From the NCBI GenBank assembly GCA_004557315.1, contig SFEH01000061.1, positions 1 through 12,358 on the forward strand: a stretch of 12,358 nucleotides of DNA, in the 5' to 3' direction. The number at the start of each line of letters is the position of its first letter. Within the stretch, counting starts at the first letter, position 1. The position numbers were made by a program, and so were the translations under genes. The notes beneath the pieces are model-generated. The model saw only the letters and a list, made by a program, of their open reading frames with translations. It searched no databases and was not told the DNA's origin. Source of the stretch: Bacteroidales bacterium. GTDB lineage: Bacteria > Bacteroidota > Bacteroidia > Bacteroidales > UBA3663. Of this stretch, positions 1-6,144 are shown piece after piece.

Positions 1-116
1 ACCTCATAACCTTAAAACCTTAAAACCTTATGATGTTGTAAAGTAGCTCCGCGCTGTCAAAGAACCTCAAAACCTCATAACCTTAAAACCTTAAAACCTA
101 ATAAAAAAACCTAATA
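1..116. repeat. Octamer repeat arrays upstream of the small membrane protein gene
   Basis: Two arrays of an 8-bp word fill most of this stretch. Read on the + strand, 1-32 holds ACCTCATA, ACCTTAAA, ACCTTAAA, ACCTTATG. Positions 64-103 hold ACCTCAAA, ACCTCATA, ACCTTAAA, ACCTTAAA, ACCTAATA. After five A's, one more unit (ACCTAATA, 109-116) ends on the A of the ATG start codon. The 28 bases at 1-28 recur exactly at 72-99. Between the arrays lies a unique GC-richer piece containing CTCCGCGCTG (about 47-56). On the minus strand the word reads TTTAAGGT, one base away from the GTTAAGGT word at 2067-2285. All of this is seen directly; the function is unknown. Confidence 0.85.
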
Positions 117-316
117 TGAAACAGAAGCTTGCACTCGCCTCGTGGGTCATAGCCGTAATCCTGTCAGTAGTGGCCTTGCTGCTACCGCCCACTGGAGTCA
201 TTGACCATTCGGTCATCATTCTTGTCGCTCAGTTCCTTCTTCTATGTGCCACTTTCCTCGGAGTCGATAGCTATGTCAACATGATCAAGTCGCACATGAA
301 CGAGAAGAAATCCTAA
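116..316 (+). CDS. Small two-helix membrane protein, function unknown (66 aa)
   Basis: This is a 66-residue protein with two clear hydrophobic helices, about residues 5-24 and 32-50. The joining loop contains PPTGVIDHSV, and the C-terminal tail is short, polar and lysine-rich (SHMNEKKS). The Lys-rich N-terminus followed by a helix fits an inner-membrane protein with both ends on one side. The PPxGxIDxSV loop followed by a hydrophobic AQFLLL stretch resembles small hypothetical and holin-like proteins of Bacteroidales, but I cannot assign a function. The ATG at 116 is the first start in frame; no Shine-Dalgarno is visible, only an A-rich leader. I see no TAnnTTTG promoter between position 1 and the gene, so its promoter may lie outside the window. 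A strong hairpin follows 8 nt after the stop codon, and the next gene (GH51) is convergent. A real gene is likely because both helices are intact and the terminator is close by. Confidence 0.7.
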   Translation: MKQKLALASWVIAVILSVVALLLPPTGVIDHSVIILVAQFLLLCATFLGVDSYVNMIKSHMNEKKS

Positions 317-324
317 AAAACGAA

Positions 325-359
325 ACCAGCTGTCTTTGCAATATGCAAGGGCAGCTGGT
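325..359. terminator. Bidirectional hairpin terminator between convergent genes
   Basis: A 16-bp stem pairs 325-340 with 344-359 around a 3-nt loop (ATA). It starts ACCAGCTG and closes CAGCTGGT, with G-T wobble only at the 333/351 and 335/349 positions. On the + strand it follows the 66-aa gene and is trailed by a weak ATTATTAG. On the - strand it lies downstream of the GH51 gene and is trailed by TTTCGTTTTTT, a better T-tract. It can therefore plausibly stop transcription from both sides. Confidence 0.78.
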
Positions 360-433
360 ATTATTAGTAAACAATATTCAGTAACCAATAAGCAACATAA
401 ATTCAAACAATCAGTACTATGTAAATAGTAATA

Positions 434-476
434 AGTAATCTGTAATCAATAATCAGTAATCAGTAATCAAATAATC
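434..476. repeat. Heptamer tandem array at the 3' end of the GH51 gene
   Basis: Five 7-bp units sit in perfect phase at 434-468: AGTAATC, TGTAATC, AATAATC, AGTAATC, AGTAATC. After a one-base slip, a sixth unit (AATAATC, 470-476) overlaps the GH51 stop codon (475-477). On the minus strand, the sense strand of GH51, the unit reads GATTACT. Degenerate relatives (CAGTAACCAATAAG, CAATCAGTAC) occur at about 379-418. The rest of 361-433 is A/T-rich with no gene. Confidence 0.75.
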
Positions 477-2022
477 ACTTTGTCTTGAGAGTGAGAGTCA
501 CTACACTGTGAGCTGGGAGAGTCACTGTGAGTCCGCCCTTCTTATCGACCTTCGCGCCATTGAATGTCTTTGGTGCGATCAGTTCAGCCTTGCCGAAATC
601 GTTGTAGTCATCGACATTCTTGCCATTGATGATCTCGCCTTCAGCACCAGTCACCTTCAGTCCATCGAGGTTGACGGCAACGACGTGATCCTTGTTCATG
701 TCGAGGTTAGAGAGTGACACATGGATCACACCATTCTTGTCGCGTGAAGAAGATGTGCTGACTACAGGGATTGACTCCTCCTCATTGACTACGATGCGGT
801 CGCAAGTGAGAGTAGCAGGGAGGAAGGTTGCCTCGCGGTGTACGTTATACATTTTAAAAATATAATAAGTAGGAGTGAGGAGCATCTCCTTGCCGCGTGT
901 CAGAATCATTGCCTGAAGCACGTTGACCACCTGTGCGATGTTGGTCATCTTCACACGGCTGGTGTGCTTGTGGAAGATGTCGAGCGAAGAAGAAGCCACG
1001 AGCGCATCGCGCATTGTGCACTGCTGGAAGAGGTGACCAGGGTTGGTGCCAGGTTCTACTTCCCACCAAGTGCCCCATTCGTCAACGAGAAGACCGATCT
1101 TGTTTCCTGGGTCGAGTCGATCCATGACCTCACGGTGGTTCTTGATGCACTTGTCGATCTGGATGGCACGGCTCAGAGTCTCGTAATACTCCTGCTGAGT
1201 GAAGTCAGTAGCCTTGCCCTTGTAATCCCAGTTGCGCACTGAATAGTAGTGCAGCGAGATGCCATTCATCTTGCCATCGCCAATGTTCTTGAGGCAGACG
1301 TCTGTCCAACGTGTATCCCAGTCGCTTGCTCCCGAAGCTATTTTATATACCTTGTTGTCGGCATGATTGCGCACATAGGTCGAATACTTGCGGAACTGGT
1401 CAGAATAATATTCTGCTGTCATGTTACCGCCACAGCCCCATGCCTCATTGCCAATACCGATATACTTCACCTTCCATGGCTTCTCACGTCCATTCTTGCG
1501 ACGGAGCTTTGCCCATGTGCTGTTGCCATCGGCTGTCATGTACTCGATCCAGTTTGACATCTCTTCAACAGTGCCCGATCCCACGTTTATGCTGATGTAT
1601 GGCTCACATCCGAGCATCTCGCAAAGGTTGAGGAACTCATGAGTGCCGAAAGAGTTGTCTTCCTCAGTGCCGCCCCAGTTGTTGTTGACGAGTGTGCGAC
1701 GGTTTTCCTGTGGGCCGATGCCATCCATCCAGTGATAGTCGTCGGCAAAGCAGCCTCCTGGCCAACGCATTACTGGAATGTCGAGGTCCTTGAGTGCTTC
1801 GAAAACGTCCTTGCGATAACCGTTGATGTTAGGAATGTCGCTGTCTGGACCGACCCATAGTCCGCCGTAGATACACGAACCGAGGTGTTCAGAGAACTGA
1901 CCATAGATCTCATTTGGGATGATGTCCTTGCCCTGTTCTGGGTGGATGGTGAGCTGCACGTCCTGTGCGTTCACTGTTGTGAATGCAAGTGCAGAAGCAG
2001 CCAATGCAAATAGTTTTTTCAT
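475..2022 (-). CDS. Secreted GH51-type alpha-L-arabinofuranosidase
   Basis: The enzyme would release terminal alpha-L-arabinofuranosyl residues from arabinan or arabinoxylan side chains by the retaining mechanism. Residues 1-19 form a signal peptide with likely cleavage at VNA|Q and no lipobox Cys, so a soluble periplasmic or secreted enzyme is expected. The catalytic barrel carries GH51 landmarks: FSEHLGSCIYGG (43-54), MRWPGGCFADDYHW (85-98), the acid/base Glu193 in GIGNEAW, and the nucleophile Glu315 in VDEWGTWW. The C-terminal ~110 residues look like the usual beta-sandwich. The 515-aa length is normal for the family, and the frame is intact. It stands alone: no SusC/SusD pair, regulator or second glycosidase is in the window. 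It follows the flotillin gene on the same strand after a 243-bp repeat-rich gap, where I found no convincing promoter. Family call is firm; exact substrate is inferred. Confidence 0.93.
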   Translation of the reverse strand: MKKLFALAASALAFTTVNAQDVQLTIHPEQGKDIIPNEIYGQFSEHLGSCIYGGLWVGPDSDIPNINGYRKDVFEALKDLDIPVMRWPGGCFADDYHWMDGIGPQENRRTLVNNNWGGTEEDNSFGTHEFLNLCEMLGCEPYISINVGSGTVEEMSNWIEYMTADGNSTWAKLRRKNGREKPWKVKYIGIGNEAWGCGGNMTAEYYSDQFRKYSTYVRNHADNKVYKIASGASDWDTRWTDVCLKNIGDGKMNGISLHYYSVRNWDYKGKATDFTQQEYYETLSRAIQIDKCIKNHREVMDRLDPGNKIGLLVDEWGTWWEVEPGTNPGHLFQQCTMRDALVASSSLDIFHKHTSRVKMTNIAQVVNVLQAMILTRGKEMLLTPTYYIFKMYNVHREATFLPATLTCDRIVVNEEESIPVVSTSSSRDKNGVIHVSLSNLDMNKDHVVAVNLDGLKVTGAEGEIINGKNVDDYNDFGKAELIAPKTFNGAKVDKKGGLTVTLPAHSVVTLTLKTK

Positions 2023-2051
2023 GAATTAAATGATGTTTGAAATTAATAATA

Positions 2052-2131
2052 TAAGGCGCTTCGCTTGTTAAGATGTGAAGGTGTTAAGGTGTTAAGGCGC
2101 TTCGCTTGTTAAGGTGTTAAGGTGTTCAAGT
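2052..2131 (+). repeat. Octamer arrays with an interspersed GC hairpin motif
   Basis: Two octamer arrays read in the + direction. Positions 2067-2098 hold GTTAAGAT, GTGAAGGT, GTTAAGGT, GTTAAGGC. Positions 2108-2131 hold GTTAAGGT, GTTAAGGT and a degenerate GTTCAAGT. Each array is preceded by the same 21 bases (2052-2072 and 2093-2113, 41 bp apart), which contain AAGGCGCTTCGCTT, a small 5-bp hairpin. The region is the upstream leader of the GH51 gene, which is transcribed from the other strand. Confidence 0.85.
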
Positions 2132-2141
2132 TCTTGCGTAG

Positions 2142-2258
2142 TGACTTGTCATGTGTAGAGTCCAGTGCAGAATCAATGAACACCTTCACACCTTCACACC
2201 TTTACTGACTTGTCATGTGTAGAGTCCAGTGTAGAGTCAATGAACACCTTCACACCTT
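2142..2258. repeat. 53-bp direct repeat, 64-bp period
   Basis: Positions 2142-2194 and 2206-2258 are the same 53 bases with two mismatches (GCAGAATC against GTAGAGTC). Each copy starts TGACTTGTCATGTG and ends in octamer units (ACCTTCAC). The second copy contains GTGTAGAGTC twice, at 2217-2226 and 2229-2238. The 11 bases between copies are octamer-like. The whole duplication lies between the flotillin stop codon and the GH51 start. Confidence 0.88.
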
Positions 2259-2285
2259 AACATCTTCACACCTTAACATCTTCAG
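2246..2285 (-). repeat. Octamer array overlapping the 3' end of the flotillin gene
   Basis: Five octamers in register, read on the + strand, are ACCTTCAC, ACCTTAAC, ATCTTCAC, ACCTTAAC, ATCTTCAG. Within them a 16-bp unit is exactly duplicated (2252-2267 and 2268-2283). The first unit, read on the minus strand, encodes the last residues of the flotillin protein (EDVKV). The TGA stop (2266-2268) spans the unit boundary, and a second in-frame stop (TAA) follows two codons later. Confidence 0.85.
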
Positions 2286-3642
2286 TTTCTTCAGCAGCAG
2301 GAGCATCTTTCTTTCCGAGGTATTCTGGAAGGTTCATGCCAGCCTGTTCGAAGAGTTCGGCAAGAGGCGGAACGCTCTTGTAGAGTCCGCTGAGGAAATT
2401 GGCTGTCGATGTCTTGCCGTCAGCACCAGTTCCACCGTTGGTGTCCCATACAGTGACCTTATCGATGTTGATACCCTTGATGGCATCGACCTGAGTCTTG
2501 ACAAGTTCTGGGAGTTTCTCGAGGAGCAGGAGGGTGTAAGCCTTGGTAGCATCGCCTCCGGCAGCCTGAATCATCTTGTCGTAACCTTGAGCCTGCTTGG
2601 TGAGGATTTCGAAGAGACCCTTACCTTCGGCTTCCATCTTGGCGAAGATAGCATCAGCCTCACCCTGTGCATTCACACGTTTCTGTTCTGCTTCTGCCTG
2701 AGCCTCGATGATCTTTCGCTGCTTCTCGATCTCCTGCGGCACGATGATATTGGCACGCTGTGTCGCGCTCTCTCGTTCGGCACGAGCCAACTCAGCTGCA
2801 CGCTGAGCTGCATAAGCCTCTTCAAGTGCCTTTGCCTCGGCTACCTTTTCTGCAGCCACTGCCTTACGCTGAGCCTCAGCCTCTTTCTCACGACGTTCGG
2901 CATCGGAATTGGCGATTTCAACCTTTGCCTGATTCTCACCAGCCACGGCTGCGGCATTGGCAGCACTGGTGCGGATGCGGGTCTCCTTCTGGAAGTCGGC
3001 CTTGCCTGTCTCGCCTCGCATCTCTTCCTTAGCCACACTGACCTTTGCTTCGTTGATGGCCTTGGCAGCTGCTTCCTTTCCGAGGGCTTCGATATAGCCC
3101 GATTCGTCCTTGATATCGGTGATATTGACATTGATGAGCTTCAAGCCGATCTTCTTGAGTTCGATCTCGACATTCTTCTTGATGTTCTCCTGGAAGGCAT
3201 CGCGGTCCTGATTGAGCTCCTCGATCGACATTGATGCGATGACAAGACGGAGCTGACCGAACAGAATATCGCGGGCCATGTCCTGAATGTCGTTAGGCGT
3301 GAGTCCGAGCAGACGTTCAGCTGCATTGTTCATCGAATCGGGTTCGGTCGAGATACCCACAGTGAATCGGCAAGGCACATCGACACGGATGTTCTGGCGA
3401 GAGAGGGCATTGGTGAGGTTGGCTTCGATCGAGATAGGTGTGAGGCTGAGATACTCGTAGTCCTGAATGATAGGCCATACGAAGGTACCACCACCATGTA
3501 CACATTTCGCCGAACCCCTGCCTGTAGATCCATACACGACGAGAATCTTGTCGGAAGGACAACGACGATAACGCTTCAGCAATGCTGACAATAGAACAAT
3601 AATGGCAATGACGCCAATCGGGATTAACAATGCTTGATCCAT
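2266..3642 (-). CDS. Flotillin-like SPFH/band-7 membrane protein
   Basis: This is a bacterial flotillin (FloT/YuaG/YqiK type), a membrane scaffold that forms oligomers linked to membrane microdomains and fluidity. The N-terminus has one membrane segment (about residues 5-22), followed by an SPFH/band-7 domain (about 28-190, with VVYGSTGRGSAKCVHGGG and DMARDILFGQLR). A long Ala/Glu/Lys-rich coiled coil spans about 185-345 with the family's AEAEQKRVNAQGEADAI stretch. The C-terminal region (345-458) contains YTLLLLEKLPELVKTQ and ends in an acidic tail. The 458-aa length is close to YuaG (about 509 aa). It lies 71 bp downstream of the NfeD-like gene on the same strand, the usual pairing, so the two are probably cotranscribed from the promoter upstream of the NfeD gene. 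The last codons and the stop are part of an 8-bp/16-bp repeat array. Confidence 0.93.
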   Translation of the reverse strand: MDQALLIPIGVIAIIVLLSALLKRYRRCPSDKILVVYGSTGRGSAKCVHGGGTFVWPIIQDYEYLSLTPISIEANLTNALSRQNIRVDVPCRFTVGISTEPDSMNNAAERLLGLTPNDIQDMARDILFGQLRLVIASMSIEELNQDRDAFQENIKKNVEIELKKIGLKLINVNITDIKDESGYIEALGKEAAAKAINEAKVSVAKEEMRGETGKADFQKETRIRTSAANAAAVAGENQAKVEIANSDAERREKEAEAQRKAVAAEKVAEAKALEEAYAAQRAAELARAERESATQRANIIVPQEIEKQRKIIEAQAEAEQKRVNAQGEADAIFAKMEAEGKGLFEILTKQAQGYDKMIQAAGGDATKAYTLLLLEKLPELVKTQVDAIKGINIDKVTVWDTNGGTGADGKTSTANFLSGLYKSVPPLAELFEQAGMNLPEYLGKKDAPAAEETEDVKV

Positions 3643-3713
3643 AATCTTATATATTATCGATTAATAATTAACAGAAAAATGTAAAAAAGGGGCAAAAAGA
3701 ATTGCGGCTGCAG

Positions 3714-4277
3714 TCAAATCTTCTTCACCAGAACCGTTGAGCCCTTGACCACGGCAACGATCTCGGCCTTTCCGCCTGTAGGGATAGTTTCAGTGTCGTC
3801 GGTCAGTGCTTCGAGTTCGTGGATCGAACCATTGAGGCTGACGATGATCTTGCCGGTTGACATGCGCGAAGCAGGGATGCGAAGATAGACATCGGCAACA
3901 AGGCCCACGGTTTGTTCGGTGCGGAAGGTGTTGTCCTTGTCGAGCTTCATCACCCAGCGGAGCAGAAGCGCGAGGGTGAACATGAAAATCAGACCCACAA
4001 CGAGTGCGAGCAAGGTAAGAAGGATTGGGTTTTCGATGGTGTCCCAGAACAATACTCCTGTCCATCCAAATCCGAGAATAAAGCATACGATGGTCTTGAT
4101 AGAGACGATATGGAAACCGTCGGCATCAAAATCTGCATCTCCTCCGCTGACGTCGGTGTCAGCATCAAATCCAACAAAAGTGGCGATAGCTTGCACTATG
4201 AAAACAATGCTGCTCAGAATCGCCAAGACCCAATAGCCTTGAAGCATGGGGTCGAGTGCCTTGAATGTTTCAATCAT
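3714..4277 (-). CDS. NfeD-like (YuaF/YqiJ-type) membrane protein, flotillin partner
   Basis: This 187-aa protein has three hydrophobic helices (about residues 15-36, 58-77 and 83-108), followed by a soluble C-terminal beta domain (about 120-187). That layout is typical of NfeD/YuaF proteins with an OB-fold tail. Family-like sequence includes KTIVCFILGFGWTGVLFW in the second helix. Between helices 1 and 2 is an Asp-rich loop (38-54) ending in DFDADG, which fits the DxDxDG calcium-binding pattern; Asp-rich loops at this place are known in the YuaF group as I recall it. NfeD proteins are encoded next to flotillins and are thought to act with them in membrane organisation. The flotillin gene follows directly. 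Start ATG at 4277 lies about 30 nt downstream of a Bacteroidota-type promoter; no Shine-Dalgarno is evident. There is no Ser-Lys protease domain, so it is the short NfeD form. Confidence 0.85.
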   Translation of the reverse strand: MIETFKALDPMLQGYWVLAILSSIVFIVQAIATFVGFDADTDVSGGDADFDADGFHIVSIKTIVCFILGFGWTGVLFWDTIENPILLTLLALVVGLIFMFTLALLLRWVMKLDKDNTFRTEQTVGLVADVYLRIPASRMSTGKIIVSLNGSIHELEALTDDTETIPTGGKAEIVAVVKGSTVLVKKI

Positions 4278-4306
4278 AATAGTATGGTATTAATGATAAG
4301 TCGGTG

Positions 4307-4337
4307 TAAAGATAGCGAGAATTGATGAATTATTCAA
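4307..4337 (-). promoter_or_regulatory. Probable Bacteroidota promoter of the NfeD-flotillin pair
   Basis: Read on the minus strand, TTG (4335-4337), 20 bases, then TATCTTTA (4307-4314). This matches the TTTG/TAnnTTTG consensus except for the first T of the -33 box and the last G of the -7 box. Transcription would start about 20-25 nt before the ATG at 4277. Confidence 0.6.
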
Positions 4338-4365
4338 GCGATTTATTAAAAATCATGCGTGCTCG

Positions 4366-4397
4366 TTTGCAAAAGTCACAAAAAATAGTTTACTTTG
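4366..4397 (+). promoter_or_regulatory. Probable Bacteroidota promoter of the folP operon
   Basis: TTTG (4366-4369), 20 bases, then TTACTTTG (4390-4397), one mismatch from TAnnTTTG. It would give a leader of about 20-25 nt before the ATG at 4428. An in-frame TTG at 4395 lies inside this -7 box, which argues against it as a translation start. Confidence 0.6.
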
Positions 4398-4427
4398 CAC
4401 GAAATTTGGCAAAAACAATCGACAAAA

Positions 4428-5315
4428 ATGGAATTACAACTGCGTAATGGCAATGTTTTGAAATATGATGGCGCTCAAGTCATGGGCATCATCAATGTCA
4501 CTCCCGACTCTTTTTTTTCAGGTAGCCGATGCTCAGGCGAGGCCAATATCAGAGCCAGGGTCAGTGAGATTATTGAAGAAGGAGGGACAATGGTTGACGT
4601 GGGAGCTTACTCGACTCGACCTGATGCCGATGAGGTTTCGGCCGAGGAAGAGCTGTCGCGTCTGTCGGCGGCTTTGCCTGTCGTCATCGGCCAGCTTGAG
4701 GCTCTCGGATGCCGTGATGTGACATCGGGCCGCTATGTCGCTGTGTCGGTCGATACTTTCCGTGCCGATGTCGCCAATACCTGCATCGAAAGCCTGGGGG
4801 CTGACATCATCAACGATGTCTCGGGTGGTATGCTTGATGAGAAGATGCTTGACGTGGTAGCAGAAACTCGGTCACCCTATATCCTGATGCACATGAGGGG
4901 TACGCCAAAGACCATGCAGACATTGACCGATTACCCTGATGGAGTGACCAATGCCGTGATCGACTTCTTTGCCCAGCAGCTTGAGGCTCTTGATGAGGCT
5001 TACGAGCGAACCGGCTCATCGGGCTCTCGTGGAACAGTGATACTCGACCCAGGCTTCGGCTTTGCGAAGACCATCGAACAGAACTATCAGCTTTTTGGCA
5101 ATATCCCAGCGCTCAAGTCGTCGTTCCCCGACTATCCGCTTCTTGTCGGCATCTCGCGCAAGTCGATGATCTACAAGCTGCTCGATACAGATGCCGATCA
5201 TGCGCTCAACGGCACTTCAATCCTGAATGCGCTTGCTGTGGCTTCGGGTGCAGAAATACTTCGCGTACATGATGTGAAAGAGGCAGCCGACGTTGTCAAC
5301 CAAATGAAAAAGTAA
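4428..5315 (+). CDS. folP: Dihydropteroate synthase
   Basis: The enzyme joins 7,8-dihydropterin pyrophosphate to p-aminobenzoate in folate synthesis and is the sulfonamide target. The TIM-barrel motifs are all present in the 295-aa protein: IINVTPDSFF (21-30), GAYSTRP (59-65), SVDTFRADVA (107-116), DIINDVSGG (126-134), LMHMRGTPKTMQ (153-164), DPGFGFAKT (207-215), GISRKSMI (241-248) and the C-terminal RVHD (279-282). Loop 2 reads GAYSTRPDADEV rather than the common GGESTRPGA; a Tyr at that place is familiar in Bacteroidota, while Asp66 for Gly is less usual. The ATG at 4428 is chosen over an in-frame TTG at 4395 because the latter lies in the promoter -7 box. Only 6 nt separate the stop from the next gene, so the two are cotranscribed. 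Confidence 0.96.
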   Translation: MELQLRNGNVLKYDGAQVMGIINVTPDSFFSGSRCSGEANIRARVSEIIEEGGTMVDVGAYSTRPDADEVSAEEELSRLSAALPVVIGQLEALGCRDVTSGRYVAVSVDTFRADVANTCIESLGADIINDVSGGMLDEKMLDVVAETRSPYILMHMRGTPKTMQTLTDYPDGVTNAVIDFFAQQLEALDEAYERTGSSGSRGTVILDPGFGFAKTIEQNYQLFGNIPALKSSFPDYPLLVGISRKSMIYKLLDTDADHALNGTSILNALAVASGAEILRVHDVKEAADVVNQMKK

Positions 5316-5321
5316 AGCAAG

Positions 5322-6089
5322 ATGTGGGATTTCGGAATCATAGATGCCCTTGACATTCTCAGTGTCGCCACTATTCTTTATTACTTGTACAGAGTAACGA
5401 AGAAGAGCGGTTCGTTCGTGATATTCCAGGGTATTGTGATCATCTTCATTGTCTGGCTGGTTGTGTCGCAGATAATCAAGATGCGACTGCTTGGCTCCAT
5501 ACTCGATGGCTTCATCAACGTGGGGCTTATTGCCATCATCGTGATCTTTTCGAGCGAGATTCGCCAGATGCTCATTCGTTTCGGCTCACGCTATCAGTTG
5601 CAGTCGCTGTTGAATTCCTTCGGCCGATCAGACCTGAAGAAGAACGACGACAACCAGTGGGTCGATGATCTGGTTCATGCCTGTCGCAACATGTCGCAGG
5701 AGAAAGTCGGAGCATTGATAGTGATTCAGGGCAACGATGACCTTGATGATTTCTGTACGCAAGGAGAGGAGATCGATGCTCGCATCTCGACTCGTCTCAT
5801 CGAACAGATTTTCTTCAAGAATACGCCACTTCACGATGGTGCAATGATCATCAAGGGCGACCGTATATACAAGGCAGGATGTGTGCTTCCTGTTTCCCAT
5901 AATACCCGCATGGACAAGAGCCTGGGCTTGCGTCATCGTGCCGCCATGGGCTTGTCTGAGCTGACCGATTCGAAGATCATTGTAGTGAGCGAAGAGACAG
6001 GAGGCATATCGCTCTTCTATCGTTCGCGCTATAATTCAGAACTGAGTGCAACAACGCTCCACAATAAGCTCTTGAAAAAGAAAAGATAA
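5322..6089 (+). CDS. cdaA: Diadenylate cyclase, CdaA/DacA type
   Basis: The protein makes cyclic di-AMP from two ATP. It has the CdaA layout: three N-terminal membrane helices (about residues 9-24, 32-51 and 60-78), a short linker, then the cytoplasmic DAC domain (about 100-245). The two catalytic signatures are intact: DGA (172-174, in TPLHDGAMII) and RHR (204-206, in GLRHRAA). The 255-aa length is normal. The gene starts 6 nt after folP. In many Firmicutes cdaA is followed by cdaR and glmM; neither is present here, and folP-cdaA is the arrangement I expect in Bacteroidota. Downstream are a CBS-domain membrane protein and a cation antiporter. c-di-AMP commonly controls ion and osmotic homeostasis, so the neighbourhood is suggestive, although no direct link is shown by sequence. 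Confidence 0.95.
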   Translation: MWDFGIIDALDILSVATILYYLYRVTKKSGSFVIFQGIVIIFIVWLVVSQIIKMRLLGSILDGFINVGLIAIIVIFSSEIRQMLIRFGSRYQLQSLLNSFGRSDLKKNDDNQWVDDLVHACRNMSQEKVGALIVIQGNDDLDDFCTQGEEIDARISTRLIEQIFFKNTPLHDGAMIIKGDRIYKAGCVLPVSHNTRMDKSLGLRHRAAMGLSELTDSKIIVVSEETGGISLFYRSRYNSELSATTLHNKLLKKKR

Positions 6090-6144
6090 TATGACAAATA
6101 GTTAATGAACCGACAATTAACGGTTGATATTGATAAATCAAACA

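Noticed and set aside
1..99. Possible CRISPR-like array from the repeated 28-bp block
   Set aside because: There are only two copies, themselves made of octamers, with one spacer and no cas genes; the repeats are tandem words and not CRISPR repeats.
2215..3234. Long + strand open frame of 339 codons opposite the flotillin gene
   Set aside because: It is antisense to a clear flotillin coding region; its Leu/Ser/Phe/Cys-rich product is the mirror of Ala/Glu/Lys coiled-coil codons, and it has no recognisable domain.
4395..4427. Upstream TTG start for FolP adding 11 residues
   Set aside because: The TTG is part of the -7 promoter box, and the extra residues do not resemble the FolP N-terminus; the ATG at 4428 fits better.
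6101..6125. Small hairpins between cdaA and the gldE-like gene
   Set aside because: Two mutually exclusive stems of 5-6 bp (GTTAAT/ATTAAC and AACCG/CGGTT) with no T-tract; too weak to call a terminator.
6124..6144. Upstream TTG start for the GldE-like protein adding seven residues
   Set aside because: The leader is A/T-rich and the extension has no domain value; the ATG at 6145 gives the expected N-terminus.
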